DNA of 64,000 bases from Isoperla grammatica (GCA_945910005.1 OX246743.1:2492122-2556121), one strand, 5' to 3'; shown: positions 12,342 through 25,388, counted from the stretch's first letter. The notes: a model not told the origin generated them from the sequence alone. Numbers and translations are program-made.

Positions 12342-12518
12342 GTCATATTTATATACAGTTTATGAACTTCCTTCATCTATTATTACTTAGATTTAGCTAG
12401 CACATGCGTGTAATTATCTGTATATCTACATGTCTTGGTTTAACTTATTGCTCCATGTTTATCATATGCATGCTGAGCGAATAGTTGTTACTGTGTTCAA
12501 ATCCCTTCTTTATAAATC

Positions 12519-12681
12519 TGTTTGTAATATTTGATTACGTTGAAAAGATAACACCTCGCTTATGCGATTGGGCCACAGTAGCGCCGTCGTATGTAATAAA
12601 GATTATCTTAACATTTGTGGCCCAATCGCATTCAAGCCAGGTATTTATCTTTTCAACGCAATCAAATATTAAACAAATTTA
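12519..12681. mobile_element. Hairpin MITE with 60-base arms
   Basis: The left arm (ATATTTGATTACGTTGAAAA, then TGCGATTGGGCCACA) is mirrored on the right (TGTGGCCCAATCGCA, then TTTTCAACGCAATCAAATAT). The loop is only about 40 bases, so the whole element can fold into one hairpin. The open frame running through both arms is incidental. Confidence 0.75.
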
Positions 12682-14396
12682 CAAAGAACGAATTAGACCA
12701 TTTGACTCGCTTGTTTACGGAACGAGCGAACTCAGCGTTGAAAATCTTCAATCTTTACGGGTCGGGACGGGGGTGCTGTGGGAGGGACCTTATGTTACCC
12801 TCTCCACAACTCGATTGAGGTGAAAAGGTTGCTCGAGTCCGCTGTTATCTTTCGTTCTGCACCTGCGTCGGATCATATTTCAGAACACATCTTATCACAC
12901 TCGTAGACCGGCGGCTGACTCATCACACACCGGAAATCACCGCCAGTACAATTTATCGACTGATTAATTAACACAATATTCATATTTATAGTGATGGTAT
13001 GTGTTTATTTTAATTATTTTATGGACACCAAAATTCAAATCTCGTTTATATTGTAAAAACTGACCGAGCAAACCGAAAATCAGAATTGTTTTACACAATT
13101 TTATATAATAAAACAATAAAGGACAGTGCTCAAAGTTGAGTCGTTGAATTACTTCTAACTTACTGGACGATAGTACACGTACAGCAAAGATTATAAAGAG
13201 CTCTATAATATTTGGTAACGGAGAGAGACTAATGAGTAATGATATTTGCCACGAAAGAATGGAACCCGTGTACGCCACCTTGGCGGTCTAATTATGATCT
13301 TACGATTTCAAATAATCGTGGGCCACAAGAAACATACATGTCTAAATTGCTACGTTCAGCAATTAGATGACCTCTTATGCCAGAGCATTGGTACGTTATG
13401 TCGGAGTGCGCTGGTTCTGTCCCATTCGGGGAAAACTTACGACGATTGCTCCATATACATACAATTAAACAGTAAACTGGTTTTGTAGTCAAATGTAGCT
13501 ATGTATTATATATTACATGGGATTACGTATAAAATATACGCACTCTTCACTAGTGACCAGTTCCTTCCGGAAAGCAGTGCACAATGGAATAGACATATCC
13601 AACGATTAACTTTTCTCTTGTCTAGTAAAACTCAGTATACAAATTGTGAGTATAGAACAGCATCGCCAACAGAGGTGTGCGTGTGGTTATCCATGGACCC
13701 AAGAACAATTGTGAAATGCAATTGAAAATAATTGCCAATAATTCGTTACTTCCCCGTACCGTCAGCAAGTAAGCGACCAGACTAGAATTAAATTCCTCAA
13801 CAAAATTAAGATAATTTCCTATTTAAGCCACTTTGCAACTTAAATGTAATTTGACCATAGAAGAACTATCCAGTTGGACTGAAGTTGTTCAGAATTATAT
13901 TCCCTTTACACGAGCAATGCTTTGCCGCAATATATTGCTGGCTTGTTGACTACACACATTTCTCATGGCGCGTTTAGACGACTTTCAACAAACTGACATT
14001 GCCAGCAATAATTGCTCAAAGTAGGAATCTGCAATACTTTTCAGCAGTATTGCTCATCACAGTTGACCAATGGGTGAAAGGTATCACGTGGACATTTTAT
14101 CATTGAAGTTCAGTGCATTGCTCAGGCATAAAGATGGCTCGTGTTAGAGCTCATTTAGTCTATAAACACATCACTCTCGGAAGTATCAGCTGTTTATTAC
14201 TTTACATAAGCTTACAATAAGTTATAAATAACGGAACTGTTTTCAAGACCATCTGACTTTCAAGTTTCGAAGTGAAGAAAGAAGTCGTGTGCGGTTTCCC
14301 GGGTTGCTTTTACGTGAAATTTTAATTTTCCCAAATTGTAGTTTCTGATTTTTTGCAATCCTCATTTTCGTTTGAGCTGGGACAGTTAACAAATCA
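12682..14396. other. No supported gene
   Basis: Several frames of 66-104 residues exist, such as minus 12964-13278. They are compositionally ordinary for AT-rich DNA and show no known motif. Nothing else recognised. Confidence 0.45.
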
Positions 14397-14520
14397 GTTT
14401 TTTCTTTTTTCGTTTTCTTTTTTATTTCTTTTTTTTCTTTCTTCTTTCTTTTTTTTCTTATCTTCTTTTTTTCTTCTTTTTCTTCATTTCCCTTTTATAA
14501 ATTTGTTTTTTTCTTACAAT
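14397..14520 (+). repeat. T/C-rich low-complexity tract
   Basis: Mostly TTTCTT and TTTTTC. The 146-residue frame at 14353-14793 is a product of this bias (long runs of F, L and S) and is rejected as a gene. Confidence 0.9.
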
Positions 14521-15976
14521 TTTTTTTGTCATGTTCTTTCTTATTTGCATACTTCTATTTTTATTATTTTATATGTTAAATCTCCACTTCATTTGATTTT
14601 ATTTCAATTCTCAATTATTTTTTCTTCTTCTAATTATATTTTATATAGTTCAGTAGTTTGTTTTGTTTTTGTTGTTATTGTTATTTATGATTTCATTATT
14701 ATTAATTGTTTGCATAGCTTAGTTTTATTTAAGGTCCTCCTTTGTAAATCAGTGTTTATAACTGAAACGGATAGACAATCAATAAATAAATAAACGGAAG
14801 TGATTTATTAAACTGTATAACAGGTTTATTACGCTTCAACCCACTTTTGTTTGATTTTTGTTTCATTTTTGCAATTGTACTTTTTATGATAAGATACGCG
14901 GATACACGGTGTAAAATATTTCATCAAAACCTCGGGTCATGCATTCTTCGTCCCTTATTTTATTATTACATTTTCCGTTCACTAAACAATCATTATATTT
15001 TTAAAGATTGTTAGCGTGTTATGTAAATAACTAACGAGTTGAAACATAGAAAGATTTAAATATCTTCGAGGTTCCTGCTGACAAATAGACGTGCCACATT
15101 TTCAATACCACTTTGTATATTAGCAATTTAAAATGATTACCTTCTTTAGGTAACCAATGTTCAGAGTATCAACTTTAAAGATAGTTTTACAACAGGGTTA
15201 TTCGTAACTAGGCTCATTTATCAGGAAACGAACACTCGTAATTTGTAATTGTTCCAACACAAAAGTAATTACTAATATTTTACTATCCAGATAATAATCC
15301 TAGCTTGTTTCCAACTGAAATGTTGAATGCATGAGCTAACTTTTCCACGATTTTAATACAGAGATTTAGTTTGTAGAATGTTTGCCAAAAAACAAAAAAG
15401 TTTGGAAGGATTATAAAACGGTGCATATTTCATGAATCCAGCTGTAAGCTTGGGACTTTATAAGAAACCTGTCCGGAGGTTTTATACATTTATCTTTAGT
15501 GATGCAGAGATTTGCAAATTTAATTAAAACCATCGTTTTCAATCACACAGTCTGTAGGGGTCTGTATAATAACCTAGTCACTCAAAACTATTCGAATGGT
15601 TATCTTTGAGCAGCATTGTATGGGAAGGGGGGGGGGCGCCGAGGGGTGAGGGGGGGATGATTAGGCGGAGGAGTGCGTTGAATACAGTGTTGTGCGAGCT
15701 CCACTCAGTTTTTCCAATCGTTGGAATAGAGTGTATACAACAATATATTTCTAATGATGTAGTTGTGTTGTGTTCTGTAATAATATTATGTAGACTTGTG
15801 AAATCCAGAAACCACCCAGCAAACCTGATTTTGATTCCCAGTCGCGGTTATTATTTTTTATTTCTGTACTTCACGACACATCTACCGACAAGTGTTTCGC
15901 GAATGAAAATGTACTGGAACGTATGCACTCACTCCCTGGGGGCTATTCCTGAAGTTGTCTTACGGTTACAATAATA
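14521..15976. other. No supported gene
   Basis: AT-rich sequence. A 122-residue frame at 15606-15974 begins in G-rich low-complexity DNA and has no recognisable content. Confidence 0.45.
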
Positions 15977-16303
15977 TCTACGTGGTTATCACTTGCTATT
16001 GGCTGATTGCTGTGGCGGACCGCGTGGAAAACACTCAATCAGCCAATAGCAAGTGATATCTACGTGGCTATCACTTGCTCTTGGCTGATTGCTGTGGCGG
16101 ACCGCGTGGAAAACACTCAATCAACCAATAGCAAGTGATATCTACGTGGCTATCACTTGCTATTTGCTGATTGCTGTGGCGGACCGCGTGGAAAACACTC
16201 AAACAGCCAATAGCAAGTGATATCTACGTGGCTATCACTTGCTATTGGCTGATTGCTGTGGCGGACCGCGACGAAAACACTCAAACAGCCAATAGCAAGT
16301 GAG
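15977..16303 (+). repeat. 82-bp tandem array, 4 hairpin monomers
   Basis: TCTACGTGG starts a unit at 15977, 16059, 16141 and 16223, an exact period of 82. Each unit is itself an inverted repeat: TATCACTTGCTATTGGCTGA is mirrored at the unit end by TCAGCCAATAGCAAGTGATA, with a GC-rich loop (GCGGACCGCG) between. This looks like a small palindromic element that was tandemly amplified. Confidence 0.9.
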
Positions 16304-19277
16304 TTATGTCACCGTGATAACTTTCAGTAGAACCCAGAAGCAAAACACATTGTTTGTCTGACTACAAAAACATATTCACGAACCTTTTGATACGCGTTTT
16401 GAAACGCGTTTGAAGTAGAAATGTTTCTTCTCAGGGAGAACACAGCATGATCGGCCGGTCATGCGATCCACTCTTACAATGTGCGCAACAAGTTATCTGT
16501 GACGTCAGCGCTGCCTGGTCTGGATCCAATAAGGAGGTTTAATCAAAACACCACAATGGTGAATGAATGTCTGCAAGAGTTGAGTTGAAGCGTCATTTGT
16601 GACGTCACAATGTTGCGTCTACCACAATGGTGAGCGCGTTCATTTAGTTAATCTGAGTTTTTAATAAGAGCCGACACTGTTTTTTTCTTTTTTAGTCTTC
16701 CCTCCATATAACTTTGTTTATTATAAAAACGAAACTTATCATGTCATACGAAATTTAATTTCAAAACTTGAAGACGAACGCTTAATATTATTTTAGTACC
16801 CTGGTTTTAGTTACCAAAATAAATGTATGTGATGATGTTTTCGTTTGAGGCTATTTGTGCACTCGTAAAAATATATTCTAGTTGTCGTGTTTTGTTTATT
16901 GGAAGAAAAACTGTTCATACATTTTTTTCATTTCGCTGTATTTGCATGTGTGAGGGAAAGGTTCATTGCAATATATAGGAGTGATATTTAGGTAACTAGC
17001 CTTACTACGGTATTTGAATACATTTTCATATTTCAGCCTCTGGTATATTTAATAAATTAAGGTGAAACATGGAACAAACTGGATTTTTTAAATAAATATC
17101 CTTAGTCCAAACTTATATGGAGTGGAACTTTTGAATCATTATTTGAGTGTATGTGTCTTATTAGTCATTACACGTTCAAAATACATTTTTCGTCGAATTT
17201 ATATTGTGGACTTTACTTTTATGTTGTATTGTGATGTAAAGCTCCGATGAAGCTTTATTTCTAACTGAGATGATAAAATGTGTTTTTTTTTTATTTATTT
17301 TGGACTATTCACTGTTCGGTATAAAATAATAAAAAGTGAAGATAGCGATATTTCTAAAACAAACTTCGTTCTTCTTCTACGGCACAAATCAAATATTGCT
17401 TTCTTGACAACTAGCTGGAGTTGTGTTAATAGTCTAATAGAAGACCTTGAACCCCCCTCCCCCAACGATCTAACAGCAGATACGATACAATTTGAGTCTG
17501 GATTTTTGTGTCTGTAAACTCTCCTTCATTCATATTACGATGTTTGGGAGAAAATTTATCTGATCAGTTTTTGCAATGCGAATGTTTTCATCCATCGGTA
17601 CAAAACACAAGTTTGTTCTGTTGGAAGAAATATGTTTACACCAAAAACCCTGGACACATTATTTCTAAACTTTGAAATATCAATATAGGCGAGTTTAATT
17701 ATATAACAAAATCTTTCAAACTCCCTGTTTTTGTCTTCTGTGAGCAGCTTCAACATAATTTGACTTCAACAATGCAATATGGACGTAGTGCACCACTCAA
17801 AAATGTGAATAAATGATAAAGGCATGTGTATTTCCAAACCCTTTAACTTAAATTCTATGAATATTTAGAAAGCAAATTTGTTTCTAGTGGTGCATATAAC
17901 TTCGATGACTTACAATGCTTTATCATTGCAGTAGCTTTTGTGCTCCATTCAACACAGGACCCGGTTTTTAATTATAGCTCGCAAATTATCACGGACCATT
18001 CTACAAAATGGGGGAGCAACGGATTTGTCTGTATGAATGCATTTAGTTACAATTCAGCAATCATGTAACATTGCACTTAGCATAATAATGGTGAGTTGTG
18101 CAGTCAAATATACACAGAAATGTGTTTGAAAGGGCGCAGTAAAATAATATACTACACACCATGCGCATCCTATACGCCCAATGGGGCATTTGGATGTGAT
18201 ATTACACAAAGTATTGTTTCTTTATATAAGGGATTATTCTAAGATTATGTATAGTTTACTTTCTGTCTGGTAAAACTTTCCGCGAGCCCTTAAAAAGTCC
18301 ATTAAAGTTCAGTGCAAACACTGAGTTCGCAAACTGTTCTCAGGATGGCGAACGTACTTGAGGTGTCTTTAAAGTACGTACTTAAAAATACACTTGGTTG
18401 GATATTCATGCGTCTCCGTTCGCGATGAATAATGGTTACTCCAAAAAAATCACTTGAACAGAAAAATATCATGAAATGTGAGACGATTTGATAACTAACA
18501 TTCACATGCAAAATTCATACATTGGAAAGTGCTAACATTGAAACAGTTCTGAAAGCAAAAAGTGTTTCTTTTTGTAATTTGAAGTTTAAACGAACCCATG
18601 CATTCGTCGTGTATTTCCAACTCATGATTTAATTATTTATAAATTATTTTAAACACGGTTCCTACTCAGCTCTTTAGTCATGACTCCCTTAACACCTGAA
18701 AACCTCCTTAAACCCGACGTCTGGATATGGCGTGTTACGTCTTCCCATTGCTAGAGTTTAAACAAGGCATTACAACTTGCAAACTAGAAAGTTTTATGTG
18801 AACTTCCGGATGTGTTTTGTTTTCCTCATTTACTGTTCATGTGTGGATCAAGGCTAAAACAATGAACTGGTCCATAGTCTGTTTCGTTATATGGAAGCTA
18901 ACATGTTTGCCAACCCCACTACATATGACAATGAACATTTAGACTGGATTCCTGCCGTCAGTTTGTGCACAATGTCGGGTTTCCGAATGAAAAGGATGTA
19001 AATAAACTGGCCGTGAAAGAATAATGTCAAAGGGCTAACGATGTTTTTAAGGAACGTTTTCAAGATTATTGTTATAACTTAGAATCGTGCACTATAGGCC
19101 TACATATTCATTATATGGGACGCAGGTTGTACAATGCACTTGGAATGAGGGTCAATTGGAAGAAAAGTATTTTTAAACTTAAATTCGCCCATTTTTCTTA
19201 TCATATTTTTCTTGTATGTTTGAACTGTGTGTTTAAACTGATTGCACATGTAAAAGAAAAAAGGAAATATAAAGACA
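16304..19277. other. No supported gene; two CRE-like octamers
   Basis: TGACGTCA occurs at 16500-16507 and 16600-16607, 100 bases apart, each near an ACCACAATGGTGA word (16550s and 16620s), so this is a small local duplication. The rest is AT-rich and quiet. Frames at 17278-17517 and 17556-17756 show no motif. Confidence 0.45.
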
Positions 19278-19278
19278 C

Positions 19279-19310
<32 letters not shown>
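19278..19310 (+). repeat. Short (ATT)n microsatellite
   Basis: About eleven ATT units. Confidence 0.95.
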
Positions 19311-19313
<3 letters not shown>

Positions 19314-21247
19314 AAAATAAAATGCATAAAAACAATGAGGCATAGTAAAGACCGGAATAAATCAGTTCCCTCTAAGAGAACCCTTTCTACGGTCTATAGA
19401 TGAGTTTTGTAAATCGAGCTACTTCTCTGCTTATTTCTGTGTGCTTATTTCTTAATACTTCCTTTTTCTTATTTCTGTGTTCTTATTTCTGTTTGGTATA
19501 AGGTGGAAGAACAATTTTAAAAATTGAACCTCGCCATTTTTTTTTTGTACTTTGTATTGTGTTGCAATTTACAACAAAATAAAGCAATTGTATTTGATAA
19601 CTATTTAAACAAGCCGTATAGTATTCAAACACAAAGCACTAGCAGACATACTAGTGTATAGTCGTGTCACGGAGGTGAAGAAGACAACAACGTTATGTTG
19701 GCTCAGATGGTTTACATGACTTTATTATATCTACATAATAGTTTTAGCTGTGTGCCTTTCAAGTTTATGTGGTTTAGGTGACTTAACTTGGTACTTTGTC
19801 ACGCGTTTATACTGTTAGCAACTCGGTTACAGAGAACCTAAGTGGGCGTTGACTGTTCTATCTGGCTATGACTAAATGGCCGATTACGCCGTTCGAGATT
19901 ATGAATTATTATTAAAGCCAAGTAAAATTTGCGTTACGAAACAAAACGGACCTGTCGTTTTAATAAGAATAATAATTCTGTATTTAGCTGACAACAGCTA
20001 TTACAATACATTACATATTACATACCCCTAAAAACGATGCTTGTGGACGAGACTTCGTGTCAGTTAGTAATTATGCACATTCTGAATCGCGAAATAAGAC
20101 GATTTGAAGGTTTAACCATGAAATATCCGTATATTCGCAAAATAAGACCGAAATAATGAAAATATGTTAAATATTGACCATAAATAAGTGTTAGTGCATT
20201 AAAAAAGCGCACGGAAGAATTTAAAATATTAAGGAAACAGATAGGAAATACTGTTTCTACACAAGAATGACGTATTTATTGGAGTGATATTCCTAAATTG
20301 AGATTATATAACATTTTTCGTTTTGCTTGTGATGCGCCTTATGAAAGCAACAACGCCAAAACGCGAAATTTACATTTTGAAAAAAGAAATTTGTGAAAAA
20401 ATAAAACCATTTCTGTAGGGCTCTACGAACTAGCACTAATATCGCTGACAACATACCAGAAATAAATTCAAATAAGAATGTTCACATTTATGTACAACAC
20501 TGTATCTCAAATAAGTTTTCGATCCAGTTGAATTATGAATTGGGTTTCACACCTGTTAGTAACTTGTACACAGTGTAGCCAATATTACAATATATTTATC
20601 TTGTGCTCAGTCAACGCCCGTAACATAAGCATGCTTGACAAATGTGTTGCAGCCTTTGGCTTCTAGTAAAATTCAATTTTGCACAGCCGAGTCAGTTAAA
20701 AAGTTGTGTTTTCATCCGTGAACGAGAATTATCATCGCTCACTCGAGTTTTGTGGAGTTGACGTAGATATGAGAAATCATTGATACAGGATGACCCATAA
20801 AACTCGTCATGCGTATACATGTGAAACATGTGATACAACATTTCCAGTTGGATAAATTGATAGTTGTGATGATGTAATTAGTTTTGATGGCGAATACTTG
20901 GAGCGTAATCCTTGCTTTGAGCAAAGGCAAGTTTCATTTACAAGACGATGTTAATGCCTACCTAAGCGCGGTATTAAAATAACTATTTCGTGTTCCATCT
21001 TGGATCTTATGTTTCTGGTGTTCTACATTTAAGAAAGTGTTTTGTTGTAACTATTTTGACTAAGCTTGTTTAAAGAGGATTTTGTTTGCTATTCACAATT
21101 AGTTCATTATACTCAGTTACTCGGTGCTACAATTCGCACGGTATTTAGCCACCCTACTGAGATGCTCTAGGCTGTGAGGAGTGGCTTACACAGATACTCC
21201 GAAAGTTTTAGCTATAACTTAGAAGGTATTTTGTATAGCCTATCTAC
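19311..21247. other. No gene seen
   Basis: AT-rich unique DNA without convincing frames or repeats that I can identify by eye. Confidence 0.45.
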
Positions 21248-21744
21248 CCTCTTTATTGTTACTAGACTAATAGTTTACATATAGAGAGAGAATTGTATTT
21301 TTACATTAGTTACACTAATCGCTTAGCAATGACGGAATTACCAAAGGATTATTTGAAGGAATGAATCCCAATCGCAACCTGTTGTGAGACGAGCCAATCA
21401 TATCGTATAACAACCGATAAGATAATCACGTTTTAATAAACGATGTTACTCTGTTAGGACTACTGACTTTCTAAGCGGTTGCTTCCTAGTCATTCAACTC
21501 TATCTGGCATTTAGCTACACTTACCAATGTAGGCAACTATTATCATCCTTATCTACTACCTACTTCACGGACGCTGTTTCAACGAAAATAATTAGATTCT
21601 CGGCGTCCATTCATACCTTATTAAAAGCAGTCTTCCGCTTAGTAGAGTGCACAAGCTTCATTCGTCACGCCAGCTGTATTTAGTATTTCAAGATATCATA
21701 TATATGGTCCGGTTTCAAGTAAAGTAGATGTAGTTGAAACTTGG

Positions 21745-22042
21745 CTGTCGGGTTTCGCCGCGTCCATGGATAAAAAAGTCCTGACGTTTCGGGCCGATTG
21801 CACGGTCCATCTTCAGAGGATTAAAAACTCTAGAAGAGTACACACACGGAACAAACCTACTCAATCCAGCCCGTCCGTGTGTGTCAACCCAAACCAGTCG
21901 TGCAGTTAGTTTTATTCGTTAGCTGGCGTCTGCGCACTGTCTTCCCGCCCAGCTATTGACGTCACTCTGTTCAAATCCCGTTTTAGCCGCTCTATGGTCG
22001 GTTTCCACGTTCTACTAAGTTTCAAACCATCTTCACGGTTGA
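21745..22042 (-). repeat. Inverted copy of the Penelope 3' region (left arm)
   Basis: This is the reverse complement of 22480-22775, close to identical by eye: GTGTGTACTCTTCTAGAG and the CCTGACGTTTCGGGCC strand are both present. The arm ends at CACGGTTGAAA, exactly where the loop with the nuclease frame starts. It carries a mirrored copy of the hammerhead-like motif. Confidence 0.9.
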
Positions 22043-22079
22043 AAACATAGTACAGCCGGAACGTGTTTCTCGTGCTTTC

Positions 22080-22607
22080 TTGCCGTACGTTGAGAATACG
22101 ACAGATCGTATTGGCAAACTGTTACGAAAACAAGGTATTCATACTGTTTACAGTACTAACAGAAAGCTTTCCACGATGTTTAATCCGGTTAAGGATGAGC
22201 TCCCACGTTTAGATGTACCGGGGGTATATGAAATACCATGTGGCGCTTGTGATGAGGTATACATAGGACAAACGGGCAGAAAAATATCCACTCGCCTTAA
22301 AGAACATATGAGCCACACAAGATTAGGGCATACTGACAAGTCGGCGTTGGCGGAGCATAGCGTTACTAAGTGTCATCGCATCAACTTTGAAGAAACCCGG
22401 GTATTGGCGGCTATTCAGAACTACAGGCCTCGTCTTGTCCGGGAGGCGGTGGAAATTGAAAAGCACCCGGATAATTTCAACCGTGAAGATGGTTTGAAAC
22501 TTAGTAGAACGTGGAAACCGACCATAGAGCGGCTCAAACGGGATTTGAACAGAGTGACGTCAATAGCTGGGCGGGAAGACAGTGCGCAGACGCCAGCTAA
22601 CGAATAA
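22080..22607 (+). CDS. Penelope-like element C-terminal GIY-YIG endonuclease, partial
   Basis: This is the C-terminal part of a Penelope-like polyprotein, the endonuclease that nicks target DNA for reverse transcription. Around residues 48-66 it has PGVYEIPCGACDEVYIGQTG, the GVY...VYIG pattern of GIY-YIG nucleases, followed by the conserved region with TGRKISTRLKEH. Further on are KSALAEHS, LVREAVEIEKHP and a final DGLKLSRTW, in the order usual for this family. The frame is open upstream to about 22020, so the first residue given is not a biological start. The reverse transcriptase domain that normally precedes it is absent. The last 40 or so residues lie inside the inverted arm. The frame is intact, so the insertion looks fairly young, but the copy cannot be autonomous. 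Confidence 0.9.
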   Translation: MPYVENTTDRIGKLLRKQGIHTVYSTNRKLSTMFNPVKDELPRLDVPGVYEIPCGACDEVYIGQTGRKISTRLKEHMSHTRLGHTDKSALAEHSVTKCHRINFEETRVLAAIQNYRPRLVREAVEIEKHPDNFNREDGLKLSRTWKPTIERLKRDLNRVTSIAGREDSAQTPANE

Positions 22608-22698
22608 AACTAACTGCACGACTGGTTTGGGTTGACACACACGGACGGGCTGGATTGAGTAGGTTTGTTCCGTGTGTGTACTCTTCTAGAGTTTTTAA

Positions 22699-22740
22699 TC
22701 CTCTGAAGATGGACCGTGCAATCGGCCCGAAACGTCAGGA
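22699..22740 (+). other. Hammerhead-ribozyme-like motif in Penelope arm
   Basis: In order: TCCT (699-702), the core CTGAAGA (703-709), GGACCG with a loop and CGGCCC (711-728) that can form stem II with five of six pairs, GAAA (729-732), C-GTC (733-736), then AGGA, which pairs with TCCT as stem I. Stem III is reduced to a single C-G with no loop, so activity as a monomer is doubtful. Hammerhead motifs are established in Penelope-like terminal repeats. A mirrored copy is at about 21780-21822. Confidence 0.5.
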
Positions 22741-23037
22741 CTTTTTTATCCATGGACGCGGCGAAACCCGACAGCCAAGTTTTAATAATGACTCCGGCCG
22801 CGAAAGCCTACGACAAGTTTTAGATGTAGTTGAGTTACTAGGAAGCAACCGCTTAGGACGTAAGTAGTCCTAACAAAGTAACATCGTTTATTAAAACGTG
22901 ATTATCTAATTCGGTTGTTATACGATATGATTGGTTCGTCTCAAAACAGGTTGCGATTGGGATTCATTCCTTCAAATAATCCTTTGGTAATTCCGTCATT
23001 ACTCAGCGATTAGTGTAACTAATGAAAAAAGACGATA

Positions 23038-25388
23038 GGGAAGTCTCACACATTTTTTTATTTGCTTACTGGTTACCTCAAGTTCAAATAAACGGGAACC
23101 AATTGGTTTCGGCTCGAAAGGTGCATTAACATCGCTTTAACAGCACGTCAAAGATATTGCTGTCAAAACACGCTCAGAAACGAACCTGCGCCATCTTGCT
23201 CGTGATTAATAGGTTCTGACGTCATATCTCAGTGAACAATAATTTTATATCATACAAATAGTACTGAAATCCCACCCTTTAGTAGATTATTGCTCTCATA
23301 AGACTTTAACAGAACCAACGTTTATTTCTAGTTAGTAAATGAACACTTCTCAACATTAATTAACAACAATATGTTAAATAATTGCATTATTTTAAACACG
23401 TTTTGGCAAATACTGTATCAAAATGTATTTTCTGAAGAAAACAGTGGTGTAAAAGGCATTGTTGTGAAGTCACTGCATCCTAGATATTGTAAAATGTCCA
23501 ACTTAATATCGTTGATATTATTAAAGTCGATCCACTGTATACCCAACTATTTGTCATTGTGCTACAAATCATGTTGAATATACACTTAAATATAATGTTA
23601 AATATTAGCGAAAAATAAAGTAGTTTCATCGACTACTTTTTTTAATATAAATATTTGAAATCCGGCGATTTCCCTATCCCTTACCATTGAAACTGTCAAA
23701 AATCATACACTTTCGAATATAAAGCATGGACTAAGTAGATACTAAACATTTGTCATTTTCTTTATTTTATACTCAATTTGAAGATAATTGATCGACAATT
23801 CTAAATATGTATGTATGAATACAATCTCTCGACTCGTTTTCGGTCAATATTGGCTTCACTACAAGAACATTTGATGGGAAATCGGGCGAGCCGTGAAACT
23901 ATGGCAACACTGCGTGTGATGACGTCATTTCTCTTTGAGCCCACCTCCGCCTCACGTCAAAACATGAGCTGGCTGTCACATTTCCACGATGCGACGTGAC
24001 TGGACTTTTTCTTATTTACATTTATTGTCGCTTATTTCCAATTAACATTTTGCGTCCTACAAATAATGCACTCAATTCAAATTGAAGGCACAGCTAGAAA
24101 CGGGAATATATCTGAATACGGTACGTGAGGCCTAGCCTAGGCCACCTTTATTTAGACTTATGGTCGATGCACAATAGCCCGGGAAGGAGCTCCGGTAACG
24201 GTAACGGGAAAGTTCGCTATAATTTAACATTGCCCGGTAACGTTAACGCTAACGGGAAGCTCCTTCCCGGGCTATTGTGCACCGACCATTAGGCCTAGGC
24301 CTATATTGCCTGATCCGAAATGAAATTCATGTATTGTACGTCCGTAAACGCAAACATTTTCCCCGATGTAGATATGCTAAGTATAGTATGCCAGGAGGCA
24401 TCTGTATAATATGAAAGAAAATATGCCAAGCCCTAAGGCCACTCAAGGACGTTTTGTGATCATTTGACATGTGCAAGGCCTAGGCCTACCATTTATGTAG
24501 CCCCCCCTACACGCATTAGAAATAATTTACATCCATTGCATGCCTTCACATGTTCTAGATGGACTTAAGTTACTTGAGATCACTTCGTCAGGTAAACAAT
24601 TGCACAAACAACATGATACGATACAAAATATACAATCCTATTATTTTCTTTTATCGTAATAAAACGTCCTCCGCTTCGTATTCCGTATTTTTACGACGCT
24701 ATTTTCACGATCTGACAATAACAATGTCTTTGCAGCGTTGCCAAGTATATTGGAGGTTGGCAATACTTTGTTGATGAATATTAAAAACGAGTTTTTTGTT
24801 TCCTTGGCTTTGTAAATCAATTTAGATTTGTATCCATTATAAAGTCTATAATTTGTGAATGTGTTGTGGTGTAATTAAAGCCAAAAGCGAGATAAGAAGT
24901 TGACTACTATTTGGAGTTTTGATGAACTAATTTCGTTTTTAGGGATTGGCTATTCTGCAGTCAAACTAGTGTCTAGAATCATGCCATTATAAATAACTGC
25001 ATTTTCGTGTAAATACTGGATTTTTAAAATAGTATTCTTACTTGATTACTGAATATATTTTACATTTTATAGTAATTTAACATAATAATTGTCAAAGAAA
25101 TAATTATTTGTGATTTTAAACAAATATTAAAATCATTGCTTGAAACTGGTAGTTTGATCAATGGAACGACTTTAAGAATACTTCAAGGAGGCAGTTGCTT
25201 ACATGAGATATGACGTCAAGAGCCGTTTTTCAATTACGGAACGGGAAGTTCCAAATTTCAAACTTAAAATGGTTATAGAATTGGAAATATACGCTTCTCA
25301 GATATAAAAATTATACCGCCCGTATTCTAGATAATGATCTTCCATTTTTAGGTACTTTGAGGAATATTTATTTTTGATGAGACTTCCC
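23038..25388. mobile_element. 2.35-kb transposon inserted in the Penelope arm
   Basis: The ends are GGGAAGTCTCA and its reverse complement TGAGACTTCCC, each next to TA (23036-23037 and 25389-25390). Removing it restores continuity with the left Penelope arm at the AATGAAAAA...TTCTCTCTCT junction, which proves insertion. The TA duplication is compatible with Tc1/mariner-type or another TA-targeting group. The interior has no intact transposase frame and holds a separate MITE at 24161-24288. TGACGTCA occurs at 23217, 23920 and 25211. Confidence 0.75.
24161..24288. mobile_element. 128-bp MITE with TTA duplication
   Basis: Ends TGGTCGATGCACAATAGCCC and its near-exact mirror (GGGCTATTGTGCACCGACCA) form arms of about 31 bases. 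TTA lies on both sides (24158-24160 and 24289-24291), a Harbinger-type duplication. The interior repeats GGTAACGGTAACGG-like words. It sits inside the 23038-25388 transposon. Confidence 0.85.

Noticed and set aside
14353..14793. 146-residue F/L/S-rich frame that looks like a membrane protein
   Set aside because: It is translated from a T/C-rich low-complexity tract; the hydrophobicity follows from base composition.
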